A DNA stretch of 64,000 nucleotides from Dermanyssus gallinae (GCA_003439945.1 QVRM01003977.1:310001-374000), one strand, 5' to 3'. Shown: positions 27,900 through 41,430, counted from the first letter of the stretch. Program-made: numbers and translations. Notes: generated by a model not told the origin, from the letters alone.

Positions 27900-30290
27900 A
27901 AGGTCACGCGCCTATCTTTGTTCCTTATAATAGTGTAACGATAGTTGTTAAGCTAAATTAACTGGGCTAAATAAACTGTAGACTTCATAGAACGGTGACT
28001 ACAATACGAGAGGACTAGGAGCAATGAACAACGACACACGGACAGATATCTGGTGAGTAACACGGGCGAGAAAATAATTATTTTCAGCCATCCTTCATCG
28101 GTATATTTACCGGTTTACGAGGCACCGCGGCGTGCTGGCACTCCAAAAGGTGTCAGGTTCCGCTCTCAAATCGGTCGAAATTTACAGCGGTTTGTGTATG
28201 TTTCGCCTAGGAATACAGGTTAAGTTACGGTTTGACTCGGATTCAGCGATCTAGGTCGACCATCTCCCGGTGTCGGCCGGTAATCGTTTGAACAATGGAG
28301 GACGTTGGGGTTTCGGCCAGAAAGTAGCCGTCCTCCGCTGGCTGGTTGAGACATGTATATATCGTCTGGCGAACGTTGCGACCGTTGGGTGCGTTGAGCT
28401 TTGGCGCGGACGCTTTGGCCGTTGGACGTTTGTCGGTTAGGGTGGATTTGAATCAAGTTGGCAGGGACGTTGTGGCCGTTGGACGTGCTCGGTTCGGACT
28501 GATTTGAATTGCGCCGTGATGCGTAACAGTGTAGTGCATGGTTAAGCCATCGCCGTACTGATAAATGGGAGGAAACTTCGTCACATTATTGTATATATGT
28601 TTCTCTTATGGACCATTCATAGCCCATGTATCATCTCAACCTTGCACGAAACTCCAACAGCGTTATATAGCATGTGCGATTTTCTGCCGCATGAATTTAT
28701 CATTCTACTCGCTATACTATTCTCTTTAACTTAAGCGAATTATTTATTTACCGTAGATTAGTAGTATAATTAGCATTAATTTGCAATATTTGCCTTATTC
28801 TCTTTTATGTGTTTTCACTTGTGGAGTCATTCTTTTAGCTGAATCTGCCAGACACACACAATCTCAGTTTTTAGGCAACATTACTATGTTTCTTTTCTAA
28901 ATCCGGTGGCGCCTGTACGCCGGATAACTTGACTAGTAACTGTCGAGTATCTAGTCGAGCATCAGTAGTTCGACAACGCTATCGCTACGAAGAACACCGT
29001 ACGGTTTATTAATAACTGTTTGATTCACACATATAGTGTCCTTTCAAACATCTCTCTCTCTCTCTCTCTCTATCGCACTGTCTAAACATCCGTTTAAATG
29101 TTTGTTTCTGTATGATTTGTATACCGCGCAAGCACTGACACATTGTTGTCTATGCTACGCGACAGTGCATCACAGTGTGCGGTCGTGACAGTGGCGTCCA
29201 TGCACGGCTTGCATCCCGCTCTGTCTATTGGCGATATTTCGTGAAAGTTTTGTCCACCGTAAGTCTTTCTGTGAGGCCTGAGCTCAGCAAATCTAGCCTC
29301 GAGTTCTAGACGTTACGATATGGGAGTTACATGGGTATAACTGTGGGAGTTAAATGGATATAACAGTGGGAGTTAGGTGGATATAATTGTGGGATTTAGA
29401 TGGATATAATTGTGGGAGCTATACGGAGTTATGTGTGTATTAAACAAACAAGAAGACGGAGTGAAAAATTGATGGAAGGATCTAACTGTGTGTGTGTGTG
29501 TGGGCGTTTGTGTGTGAAAAATGTGTAAAAGCAAAATGTAAACATTATATTAGCGATAGATCGACGTTTCAGATATTTGTATTGTATGTAAATTAACTAG
29601 AGAAACTGGTCCAAATGAAGCTTGAGCGTGTCATACTTATATGGTCATTGAAGCCCGTACGCGCGGGCATGTTCGTACACAAAAAGGCGAATTTAGCTGT
29701 TTCTTTTTTTTACCCCTTAGCGAAGAATCGAGTTATCACACTTGTTTGTCTATTTTTACTTTGTGATACAGATTCGGAGCCAAAAGTCCTTTTGCACGAA
29801 TCCAAGCCGCAATACATTTCAATCGGGCCATAACTGGCCTTCCATCGGGCAGCTAACTGGCTTAGGAATTAACCTCCTGCAAACTGGAGTAGCATAGAAG
29901 GAAACATATATCAATGCGACGTAGCCATCGGGAACAGGTTATCGCATAACGTAACACCAAATGGGATGGTTTTGACACATGGAACATTGTCGCCATATAT
30001 ATATTTACGAGTGCCGCATCATTCGTACGCAGTCCAGTGTTCATTGGCATGAAAAACGACCTAGATTATTCAGAATAAACTCTGTTTGAGCTGCCACAGT
30101 GGTTTGTCACAACATTACGACGCTCTCCTAATGCAGCTAAATGGTTGGCAGCTAACTAGAACTAGGCTAAATGTGAGTAGGTTGCTAGTTTACTAGCAAC
30201 CAAAAATTTACTAAAATTATTACAAGCAACGTGTGCATTTATTTTAACAGGTTCTATTTACGTCCGCGCATGTCTATACTTCATTGTGAG
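27900..30290. other. Intergenic, no gene recognised
   Basis: No coding exon supported. It holds (TC)n near 29050-29072, a tandem repeat at 29321-29420 and a TG run near 29486-29502. The 72-codon frame at 29615-29833 has no recognisable domain. Confidence 0.45.
29321..29420. repeat. About 25-bp imperfect tandem repeat, 4 copies
   Basis: Repeated units of the form GGGAGTTANATGGATATAA with CTGT or TTGT linkers, diverged by a few substitutions each. Confidence 0.8.
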
Positions 30291-30293
30291 AAT

Positions 30294-30500
30294 GCTTTTC
30301 GGGCTGACCCACAGCCACGATTTAACGTCTTGGCCTGGGGGCCGTAAATAGTGCGTGCGGCGAATTGAGAGTCGACCCTGCGACAATAAGCCGTGCAGCG
30401 ATCACACGAGAAGCCCTTTTTTTTTAAATTTAATGTAGTATACAATTCGACCATCTTGCCGCCGCATTCGAAATGTGGCGCGCTCGCTTCGACACTCGGC
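30294..30500 (-). repeat. Second tRNA-derived SINE type sharing the 3' tail
   Basis: On the minus strand the 3' part (GACGTTAAATCGTGGCTG, then GGGTCAGCCCGAAAA) matches the tail of the SINE at 8564-8779. The head differs and contains a B-box-like GGGTCGACTC. This is consistent with a distinct SINE family using the same LINE-recognised tail. Confidence 0.65.
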
Positions 30501-32063
30501 ATGAGGGCGGGTAATATAGCAGAGAGATTGAATGGTTTTCTACTGTCGTCTATCCACCACGACAGAGAATGAATTTTTAGTCTGAAACAAAGCGCTTTCC
30601 TAGGCGGGTATCTAGGGCCTGCCCCGATAGCCTAGGAGTCAAGTTGTTCTAAAGGTAAGAGGAAGCCTTTAGCCTCCTTCTAGCCAGCCAGTGCTAAGGT
30701 GGCCAAAATATCTATACACGCCGCCGTGCCTTGATGGTGGTGGTGGTGGTGGTGGTGTGATCATATATATATATACCAATGTGTTGCGCTTTTTGGCGGA
30801 ATTGCCCAATAGACCCCGCCTAGCATAACACCAATATCCACCGTCTCCTGCTCCTGCTCCTCTCCCCCCCCCAACCCCCCAACCCCCCATCCCAGCTGCC
30901 TTTCGTTGGCTCTGGATGCCAATGCATCTCTTGCCAATCAGCTGATCGGATCGGATCGCTTGTTGAACTACCTACAACACTATCAAAAGTAAAGTGCGAT
31001 CGAACGGAGCAACGAAGCAGCTAAAGTCACGCTGTTTTTGCTAGTTGTATCATCTGTTTATCTTCTAGTGTTTGTGTGCTACATTGACGCTGCTGTTGTT
31101 GTTGTTGGAGCTGGTATTGTTGCTGCTGTTGTTGTTGCTGTTATTGTTGCTGTTGTTGTTGTTGTTGTTGTGGCGGCCGCCGGCCGTGATGGTGGCGTTC
31201 CAGGCGGCACCTGTCGAGACGAGGAAATTCTGTTGAAAGCCCAGTTCCGAGATAGAAGATCTCTGGTCTCAGGGATACTACCCCTGAGACCCCCACCCCC
31301 CTGTCCGCGTCGGACTCAGATTTGTCATTTCGTTGCGTGTTCCGCTGCCTGCGGACAGAAGGCCAGCCGCCGATTCTTTCTGTCTCCGGTTCTTCTTGAT
31401 ATACTATGTTGTTGTAGCCGTTCGAATCATTCACGCAGGCACTCTCAGTGTTCACTCTCAATCAAGAACTGCCTTGCTGCTCCGTCAACATTGCGCCAGT
31501 GATGCAATGCGTTTGTTACCTATGCAATGTGTGTTGTTGATTGTGCTTTCAAGTTGATTGTGCGTTTGCTGCCTCCCTCGCTGAACCAACTAACGCGTTG
31601 AAACGGACATTGTCTGTCGGATTGCTGATTGACATTTCACCAAAGGCAGGTTCGTCATCGTGGAGCGTACGCTATTTGTGGTTATTGGGGGGTTGGTACA
31701 TCTTTAAATGTATATGTTAGAATATAGAAACTACAAGCCTGCCTGTTTATGTAAAGTTTACTCTCCACTGAACACTACTGGAGCAGTATGTGGCCAATTC
31801 AAACGGAAAATGAACGAGTGGATTTATTGAATTCATTCGCTTAGTTTTATTTTTTCATTTTTTTTTATTTATAGATGTACTACACGAAAAACCAGAGCTC
31901 TGTGATTGCGAATCTGATAAACGAGTGGGGTGAGAATAATAGGAATAGATTTGGTTTATGTCGGAAGTGATCTGCATATATATATATATATATATATATA
32001 TTGTAAGAGCAAATCACTTCCCAAAATAAATCAAATATATTTTTGTCACTCTACTTGTCTTTC

Positions 32064-32104
<41 letters not shown>

Positions 32105-32107
<3 letters not shown>

Positions 32108-32167
32108 ATTTATTATTCGCTTGGCATGCATACCTAAATACACATGTCACCCTTTTTTATAAGGGGC
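32105..32167 (-). repeat. Second copy of the 3'-end repeat of 27782
   Basis: About 60 bases nearly identical to 27790-27852 (TTATTCGCTTGGCATGCATA on +). It is embedded between two (TA)n tracts. Confidence 0.7.
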
Positions 32168-32208
<41 letters not shown>

Positions 32209-32596
32209 AGACAATTCGCCTGGCAGTTCGTCGCGTTCTACGTACCGCATTCCTGCGAGAAGAACTCGCAGCGGCATTCTTCGCCTCCCCCGCCCCACCA
32301 GAATAATAGGAATATACTGAATATGTAAGATGAAGTATGTAAAAGGTGCTCAACCATTTAAGCAAAAATCGACCAAAGATTTTTTATATGCGTACGAACC
32401 TGGCCGGGGCCAAAAACCCGCTGATATCCCAGGTGTTAGAGAAGTCGCTGTTCGTTGCGTAGTTTTTTGTCGGGTAGTTTAATATGTTTTATTTTTTTAA
32501 TAGAGCTTGCTTAATAAATGGTGAGCAGTTCATTTTAAGCAGCAATATTTCTCGGCTCATGTTGCTCCAGCCATTGCGGCACTCAACCTCTATCTT

Positions 32597-32640
32597 ACTT
32601 AAACTTTTTCGGGCTGACTTTCACCAATCATTTAACGTCT
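32597..32640 (-). repeat. SINE 3' tail stub
   Basis: Plus-strand CTTTTTCGGGCTGAC and ATTTAACGTCTGGAC resemble the shared tail of the SINEs at 9687 and 30294. The head is absent. Confidence 0.5.
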
Positions 32641-33242
32641 GGACTGGTAAATAATACTATATATATATATATATATATATGTACCTATATCTGAGAATTT
32701 AGTGTAATGGGTGTCTGTTTGTCATAGTCGAAAAGTTATTTATTGCGTTGGTGCTAAAGGTTTATTAATTTAAAACGTAATATGCATGTCTAGGTATGTT
32801 TTCAACTACTTTCTACTAGACATTTTTAATTTAGTGTGCCATTGCACATTAATCTAAATTGTATAAAAAATGCATATATGGTGACAAACTGATTGTTTAG
32901 CTAGCATTAATTATAATTAGTAATTAAAAGTAAAGGTATCCCCGTTCTAGAGCGTTGCAACAACGTCGCCGTGGCATGTATCTTAAAAATGCATACAATA
33001 GTACCTTTGAGCTTTCTTTATCGGGCATGTTTTGTTACCACCGTATTTATTTGAAGTTTTTTTTAAAGTCTATAGGCAGATTGGCCCCACTCTCAAATTG
33101 CAGCGTTAGTTGGTAGCATATACAATGCATGTGTGTATACATATATATGTTTGCTTGCATTTCTTCTCGGTGTTGTTACAGTTTGATCTCATGTTATTCT
33201 GTTACAGGCGACGCCGAACGGGCCGCTCCTTGACTCTTCACA

Positions 33243-34694
33243 ATGTCGCCCGAAATGGCCCTGCTTATAACGGCGTGTATGATTTGCCCAGTTGTCAGCC
33301 AAAAGGTGTGGTTTGTAGTGATTTCTGGGCTTTTGATCTATGCATCTAAGCATCTAAAATTGGCGCACTCTAGCATCTACAAACATAGAAAGAAGTGTAA
33401 TTTATCTACATTGGGTACATTGAGCTGTTTAATTGAACTGAGTCTAAGGTTTCCTGGCACCATTAAGGTTTTAGGCAAAACTTCTGTTCTGAGGGTATCG
33501 TAGCGAATTATTGCAGACGGTAAAAAGGACGGTAAAAATTGAAAACGCATTATGTGTATTTCATTATTGTTCCTTGTTTCACAAGAATCGTGTTCAAATA
33601 AAGATGAATCGCGCTTATATTTCAGGTAGTCCCGAAGCCTCGCAGCTTACACGAACTAAATGCCAACCCTGTGCCCACGCTTCGCATTGTCTACTGGTAC
33701 ATTGTTCTAAACTTGGCTTAATTAGTCTTAATCTTCCGGCAGTATGTCTTCTAAATTGTTGTTATGTTTCTGTTAACTGTGAAGTTTGTCTCCTAATGAT
33801 AGATTTGATGATGTGTCTTTAAATGATTTCTACTTTGATTATTTCTATAGGCGAATTTATTTTTGCAGATTAATATTTGTCATATCACACGTACACATTA
33901 TGTTGTCGGATACCCGCCAAAGGAGTACCGAATTGATATGTGCTTGTTTTGGTGCGATTAGATATACTTAAAGCAATATTTTGTATTCCTTTTGAGTCTC
34001 GACGGCGACACTGCTTTTGTATGATTTCCTCATATATCTAAGCAGTAGACTTCATATTTCAGCTCAACGTCTGGTTATCAGCACGCTTTGGAGCAGTACT
34101 CAGCACTTCTCAACGAAAAGTACCAGGGTCAGGTATGTAGAGTTTTACTGTGATTAATTCAAAGACGTGAATAAGTCATAAAAGTTACGAGAGATTCCTT
34201 ACTTTCAGTACTAGCACTACCTACTGCCTTATAACTCTATCTCTCTCTCGCTCTGTGTCTGTCACTGTCGTGATATCAATTAACTGGCTTTTTATTAGGA
34301 TGTCGTGCTGGATTTGTTCAGATGAAAAAAAATTCATATTTTATAGAATAATGAAATTTATTTTCCGTATATTACATTATGTATGTGGGGCGCATATCAC
34401 GGAAGATTGGCTAAACCAATGTGCCTAGCGGGTGTGTATTGTGACTATCACGTGTCCGCTTCGTTTAGGCTAGGCCGAGACAGAAGTGTGCTCCGAACGG
34501 AGGCCCCATTGTCCAGATTATAATTTGTATGACATACTCACAGGTGGCAGTAGAAGTCAGGGGTACGATACTTCCAAAACGAAACTTAATAAAAGCCGTC
34601 CGTAGCTGTATACATAAGATTACATAAGGCGATCTATGTGAAAATTAAACATTCTGTGTCGTGAGGCTACTTCCAATCATGTGTCAGTCAGACA

Positions 34695-34729
<35 letters not shown>

Positions 34730-36541
34730 TATTCCCTGCTATTTGGAGTTTCATGACGGACCGGCCGAAAAAGGTTTTGCAGGTCGAAAGAAGAACGTCA
34801 AAAAAAAGATACCTATAGTGAACTAGCACCTAGGTCGGTGGTGCACGGATGTTTCAGGAGAAAACACTAACCCTTTGCAAATCCTAACTGTGCCGTTTAT
34901 CGGTTTATTGCAGATTTTGGCACGCGGCGAGCCGTATAAGCATCCGGTCTGGGCCCAGTACGTTTCGCGAGTTCTGACCGCGCTCAAGCTGGCACTGGCC
35001 GCGCTTCTTTTGTTCAAGGCTAGTTGGAATATTGTTGCTATTGTCTTTGCAACTTGTCATAATGCTTCGTTTCGTTTCACGAAACGAAGACCACTATCCG
35101 TCGTGGTTATCACGCACACAGGAGTTTAGTTAGAATGTGTTAGAAAGAAAGAAGTGTGTCTCCCAACGATTACGGCAGCTATTCGCAGCTCGGCTGGCAA
35201 CGCGTGTCTCCCGCATAGGAAGGCACTACTAGCCTGATTAATATTTAATTAACTGAACTAATTATCAATCTCATTCCTAATTGGTACTAAATGCGATGGT
35301 GATTTTGGCTACTAGAGCCATAATTCATGAAAGGCCTATCTCAGTCTAGCACAATATTACTCAGGTCATGGCAGCACAAGTGTTATCTTGTGTGGTTTCA
35401 TAATAGCCGACCTGAGGCTATTTGACTTTGGGCTATAACGACTTCTGCGGTGTTTATTAGCAGTTTTGCGCCTGCTTCTTTTATAGTAGATAATAGTGAG
35501 CCATTTAAATGTAGCATTAGTATCGGCCTCATAGTGAGAATAAATTAGACATTTTGGTTGCTTTGCAGGTGAATATACTCAATCATCTGCAGTCGCGGTA
35601 TCCTCGGTTCGTCGAATTCACCATCAATAATAGGGTATGTCACCGCTTCTCTAACTAGATTGGTCTAAAAAATTAGCCGTACCCTCAACTGAGTCCGATT
35701 CTGGCATATAGCTTTGGGCGACTCCCAGTCGACCAATCCGACCCGTTACGAACGCGTAACCCGCTCGTAACGGGTTGCTAGCAGGCAGCTTTGCAAAGTT
35801 CATATAGGGTTTAACAAGCTGCTTTCAAACCCTACTTTTTTGTCCTTAGATGCTGGCGACGATATCGATCTTTCTGGTCATCTCTACACTCGAAGCCAAA
35901 CTGACATCGACGGGCCACTTTGAGATCTACTATAATGGTACGCATACGCAATATATGGTTTGGGCCTACCCTGATGTAGATTTCGTTTACAGTGATTGGA
36001 GGATAACACGTTATCAAAGTGCATCAAGGCTTTTAAAAAGGCAGATTAAATCAGCAACGATATTCTGCACACGTAAACCCGTTAAGTTGTTAAGTAGTTG
36101 TTACAATATTCCGTGTACTTTCAATGCCACTCGATTAGGCTTATACATTGTGATTTTTATGATTTGCATAAGAGTACCTCAAACGGACATGTAGCACGTA
36201 TTGCCACGTGTCCGTTAGAGGGACAAGCAGCAACAAAAGGATGACATTAGAGTAGTTGCATTTATGTACAAATACATGAATATGCGCCATCATTGATATT
36301 TCTGTTTAGTGTTGTTTTACTATGTTTAATGTAGTGTTTCACAAGATGCCAAGTAAGGATAGGTAAAGAACCATTTCTACATTCCTAATTTGTTATGATG
36401 CTTCATTTCATTCCAATGTGAACAGATGTACCCGTCTGGTCAAAACTGGCCAGTGGTCGATTCCCGTCACCAGGCGAACTCGTGCAGATTATCGATAACC
36501 AGATCCTGATCAAGACAGCTCCGAGAATTTCCCTCTACTGA
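33243..36541 (+). CDS. SelT: Selenoprotein T homologue (SelT, Ser variant)
   Basis: SelT is an ER-membrane thioredoxin-like Rdx-family oxidoreductase. Seven exons with matching phases: 33243-33305, 33626-33696, 34063-34132, 34914-35018, 35569-35634, 35850-35937, 36426-36541 (TGA). They total 579 nt, 192 residues, the usual family length. An N-terminal signal peptide (ALLITACMICPVVS) is followed by LRIVYCSTSGYQHALEQY, aligning with the family CxxU/CxxC-GYR segment. Here the second redox residue (Sec in vertebrates, Cys in insects) is Ser (TCT). Next come a hydrophobic helix (LTALKLALAALLLF), a second one (MLATISIFLVIS), GHFEIYYND and VPVWSKLASGRFPSPGELVQ, as in SelT C-termini. The intron after exon 4 needs a GC donor (35019-35020) to keep the family length exactly. 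No in-frame TGA is needed, so no SECIS element is expected. Confidence 0.93.
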
Positions 36542-37360
36542 AAACAGCAAAACTCGTTGTGTGTGTGTGTACAGTTGTAGGCTTCTTCTCGCCGTATTGA
36601 TGTATGCATTTATATATTCCATGTTGCTGAGTGCAAACTACTACTTACAAGTTTTTGTTTTTTTTTAGTAAAGGATAAGGAGCGCACTTTTTAACGCTGA
36701 TGGCAGATCACATACGCGCCACGAGGGCTAGAAAAGCAGGCGATTTATTTTTATTTATTTTGGCTGCATGGCCGAAATGAAAAAAAAGGCACTAGATCAT
36801 ACATCTAATTCGTTCTTTAGATGAGATTGTGTATTTGCCGCCTTCCGTTTCTAAACCGCATCGTAGGACAGCAATCAATGTGATTCAAGGCCTCCTGGTA
36901 ATGGCGTGTGTTTGATATTATATACGCGTTGTATATTCGTATTTGTTTAGTCACGCTGCACGGCAGGAACAATGCAAATAACTGAGCCAGAAGGTCAAAT
37001 TATATATATATTAACAATTGTGACGTGGGCTCATATGACAAAAAAAAATACATTGTGCATTCACTCCTCTTGTAAGCATTAAAGTGCGTATTTATCTGTT
37101 TTACAACTCCGCACGAAAGCTCAACCGTGCAAATCTTAAGTGTTTTATCTAGCGGAGTTCACTGCTAAAACCAGACTGTTTTTGGGTAATAAAAAATGAG
37201 AAAGCTATTTAACTAGCGACAGCGGATTTTAGACGTTGGGAACTTATTTAGATTTACTACTTATATATATATATATATATAGCTTCTTTGCTAGTGCATT
37301 TCGTTTCCTAAAACGTTTATACCCTGGCTGGATAAAAATTGCAGATTTGTCTTGCCAATC
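36542..37360. other. SelT 3' flank, no gene recognised
   Basis: AT-rich sequence with short A/T runs and a (TA)n near 37262-37281. It contains the SelT 3' UTR. I cannot fix the polyadenylation site. Confidence 0.4.
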
Positions 37361-37396
37361 CGTCCCGCAGTTCGCCTAATAGCGAACTGCGGGACG
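37361..37396. repeat. 15-bp stem, 6-nt loop inverted repeat
   Basis: CGTCCCGCAGTTCGC (37361-37375) and its exact reverse complement (37382-37396) around CTAATA. It lies about 800 bases after the SelT stop, and no role is evident. Confidence 0.8.
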
Positions 37397-37696
37397 ATAC
37401 ATTTATATATAATCAATCGGTAAATCAATGACGATTGCATAAGGGGCTAACGTCGTAAAAGTCGACAAAAGTAAAACCGCGTTAATTGATTTACGAGATT
37501 GAATGACTGCACATGATGTAACTTATAGGCGCCTGAACACGTCACTGTATCATATGACACTGTTATCAAATCAACCACTTGTATTAAAAAGGAATGACTT
37601 CTTAGACAATAAACGTTTTCAATAAAGGAATCTTTGAGGTTTGTCTTTATTTTGGTGAGCAAAAGTGAGTAATCTGTGTTTAAGTTTTATATATAT

Positions 37697-38096
37697 ATGT
37701 AGGGTGTATAAGGGATATGTGAAAAACGATATATAAAATTGTAGACCGTTGCGGCTGTCGCGAGACACGTCGGCGGTAGTGAACGTCGCCTCACAGTCAT
37801 TTATGCATGCACCCAATCTCGACATGCCCTCCGACATATCTTAAATACTCCGCAACCACAGCTCGCATTGCCATACGTTTGATGTAAGGCAATTATTGTG
37901 AGGTATTTGGTGTGAAACCTGACAAAATACCTTCATTTTTGCGAATTCTGTTCTAAACTACAATGTCGCATCTTCTGGTCGACGTTATATATTCTTCGGA
38001 AGAAGCAATTTTCTCACGACGGTATTTAGTTTCTGTATAGGAGAACTGGTTGTTCTCTTCCATATATATTTTTTACATATTCCTCATACACCTTAT
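37697..38096. mobile_element. MITE with about 25-bp terminal inverted repeats
   Basis: The left end AGGGTGTATAAGGGATATGT is mirrored at the right end (ACATATTCCTCATACACCTT). The internal segment around 37930-38060 (AATGTCGCATCTTCTGG, TTAGTTTCTGTATAGGAG) is a diverged homologue of the right half of the fold-back element at 44403-45080. It is non-autonomous with no coding capacity. The mobilising transposase is not known from this window. Confidence 0.7.
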
Positions 38097-41000
38097 ATCT
38101 ATATATACATATATAGCGCTCTTTAATTTTGATTGATGTCCGGCCACGTTTGAATTTATTAATATAACACAAATGGCCGTTGCAGAGTCCAAGCTTTGTA
38201 CAACTCGGCTTTGGTTTGCGCAGCCGCTCACTCCTCGAAATGCAAATGCTTAATCACGGTACGGAATTCGTCTGTCTCCCTATCCACCATAAGTGCTGAC
38301 ACGCTCACTTCAAATCTTCCTGCAACCTACATAAACCAAACGTCGCTGTTTTCTGAAACTCGAGAGATATTTCCCGTAATAGATCATGACCATTAAGATG
38401 TGTTGGTTTATGATATTTATTTATCCTAAGTTTAAGCCAGATCTGCAAATCTTGATAGAATGACCGCACCGAAAGTATATGCGTCACGACGGACCCGCAA
38501 GTGCCAAGCGAGAGTCCGCGGAAGAATTGCGTCGAAACGCTGACTTCTTTTATTGTAAAGGTCTACGTTTTTTGTTAAAGTGCTTAATTGTTTATCATAT
38601 AAGCAACACACAAACGTTACCTGGTAATGATTTAAAAAAATCGCTATACTATTTTTGATGTGTTTACGCAAGACGCAAGAAGATGTGTTATCCAATGTGG
38701 ACCTCGATGCCAATGTTATTTGAGTACCCACAAAAGTTTGATTCCGGGTTTCTCTGTAAGCATCATTTAATAGCCCGTCATTTAATAGCCCAACTTTAAG
38801 CCTAGGCCCATCAATTAAAAGCCTATCAAGTTCCTAAACTGGACAGTTCGCCAGCACAAACGTGTGCCCTTTCAGAGCGGTTTGTTCCCTTCGTCCCCGT
38901 GATATCAAGATAATCGTTGTAAGTCTTATTAATTCATCAGATTGAGTGCCCGCCACTAGTTCATGTGAACTGAATGGTTTTGTGCGCACTTATAACGGGA
39001 TGCTTTTTAGTAGCATTTTCGCTTGAGATAACTCTCTTAAGCGATTCTCCAATCAATCGCAGTCTGTTGTATCTTATTTGAGTTATGTTCATTTCACTCA
39101 AATTGAGTGTAGTATACAGTTCAAAAGATTTCTTCATAATGTCTTCTTCACGTTTCCGGCGAAGGAAGTAATGCAACGATTTTTTCTCGAGGGAGTTGTA
39201 TCTTATTTGTCTTATATAAGCAGCAAATCTATGTAGCTGACAGACAATGTCAACTTGCACCCAACAGACCGATGAATGTTCGTCGTTCCTTGTAGCTCAC
39301 TAGGTTAGAACAATGCACTTCTACGACCCGCGTTAGCCGCACAACGACTTCATACCAGACGATCTGCATGACTTCATTTGAGCAGACGAAAATTTGTTTT
39401 GTTTATGTGTTCTTGTATTGTAACAGACACATCGGACTTCTGAATTTCCGAATACTAATACACCAGCTATGGTTAAGCCAATTTGTTTCTTTTTATCATT
39501 CATCATCACTATGTGAATTTACTATGGCGTGAAATTGAAAAAGCACCCCGCCTTTCCGGTGGATTATTATTAGACTAAACACCTATTTTCAAAACGAGAT
39601 TTGTTTATTCACCATGTTAATTAAGGTAAATCCGATTGCTATTGAGGCTGACACAGTCTTGGCTAGGCGCATGATGTGACCGATGTGACTGAAACGTCTG
39701 TGACATTTACGCACTGCAGTTCCGTCTTCCCGTGAAAGATTTGACGTGCGTATATTTTTGGAGCTACAGTGTGTCTTCCTATATAGTGTCGGGCTTTATA
39801 TATATATATTATAGTACTACGTACTACTAATGCTCCGAAATGAGAGCAGTTCCGTAAGTTGCGGCTATGCTAGGTTTTGTGGAGTCGTGAGGATTGTTTG
39901 TATATATTTATTTATTTACTGCTTGTTTTTTTTTTTTGGGTCGCTCTCGAGCTTCTTGAGGAAAATGACTGCTCTCCAGCCGCAACATTCGGAGCCAGCT
40001 CTCCATGATCTCCGCAGATTGTAATTATGTATGTATGCATGCATGTATGTATGTATGTATATGTGCTTAATTTGTATGTATGTGGAACAATTTTTCTGTT
40101 CAACAATGTCTGACAATTGACAATCACTGTCACCCATCGTCGTCTGTAGAGAGGGTGCATCGTGTGCACCGCTCGAAACGGGAGCATTTAGAACACCACT
40201 GCTTGACTGATTATTGTCGAATTTAGACATCGTAGATGAGAATTTCTGAGTCAGCTCAGAGAATGACAGAGAAGCAGCAATGTGATGCAGCGACAACACA
40301 GTGGGCTCGCGCCAATTAGGTTAATAACGTTACACGAAGCGCGCTCATCCCTTTTGCCAAACTGTCCGATCAGTCGAAATGTAACGCTCTGCTCGGAGAT
40401 ATCAATCAATGCATGATGATTCACCTCATGATGGCGATGCTGTTCACTTCTCAACAACACACGAACGCATCGAACGGTAGCGCATATAGCGAGGCGGTGT
40501 GTGAAGCGTGTACGAACGGGTTCGTGTGAGTGAAGCAATCAAAGTCAATTTTGAAGTGTGGATTTATTTTCTCGGTCGACTCGCTTCTGCCGTCGAAATT
40601 CCCATCTGCCACCTGAATCCGCCGACAGATAGACAGGCATACCCAGACATACAAACTCATACACAAAGCTCACAGCCCACTGGTCCTGTCTTGGCAATAG
40701 CGGTCGTCCATGATCGTGTCGTACCGAGTGTTTTTTTTTCACTGGTGTTTTTTGGTGGTTCTCGTCTCCGAACGGTAGCAGGATGCGAGGTCGTTGATCT
40801 CACGGATCTGACCGGTCGTGCATCATATTCAGATTTGCAGCAGTGTGTAACGTAGCGATGAATCTGGATGTCGACCGTATATTCCTTAGCGATTCAGCCA
40901 ATACTTACAGCACAGCCATTTGTCCTACACGGCCACCGAGACTAGTTGATCTAGGACAAAATGTTTTTCTTTTTTTTTTTCTCTAGTGCACAGTCGAAGC

Positions 41001-41430
41001 CATGCACACATGTATGTTCCATCCCTATTTGGATCGCCTGCAACGACCCTGGCGATGAATTACATATAGAGCACTAGATAATGTTCTACAATGTGTGTCT
41101 TTACTACGCTTGGTTGTGGTTGATGTACAATAATTTGCCATTTATTGAAAAATGAAGAAGTTGTCAAATATAGCATTGAATTCGTGCGCTGCTATGGGTA
41201 GGTACAAGTTTTCAACAATATCCCAAAGTATTACTGCGATCGACGCTATGCGTCGAATACGTGGATGACAACTGGTATACGTGGATGTGTTGTAGATGTT
41301 TAACATCGAATTTACGTGAAAACGTGGAGTGAAACGCATTGAATTGTGTTCGTGCCTATAGCTTTTGGCTATAGGTGTTGAAGTTCTATCTAAACAACTG
41401 CTTGTGTGCGTGGCTCTGAATGCTAAGTAG

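Larger units (their letters stand above)
30860..33242. other. Intergenic upstream of SelT, no gene recognised
   Basis: Microsatellite-rich: (GTT/GCT)n at 31090-31170 and (TA)n at 31976-32000, 32066-32104 and 32173-32205. Also the 3'-end repeat at 32105-32167 and the SINE stub at 32597-32640. The long open frame at 31038-31502 is largely the translated GTT array. Confidence 0.5.

Noticed and set aside
30669..30890. Gly-rich 73-codon minus-strand frame
   Set aside because: Comes from CCACC and C-run low-complexity sequence; no domain or splice context.
40508..40855. 115-codon frame as a possible 5' exon of the membrane-protein gene
   Set aside because: No signal peptide, no phase-1 donor, and a composition typical of chance frames.
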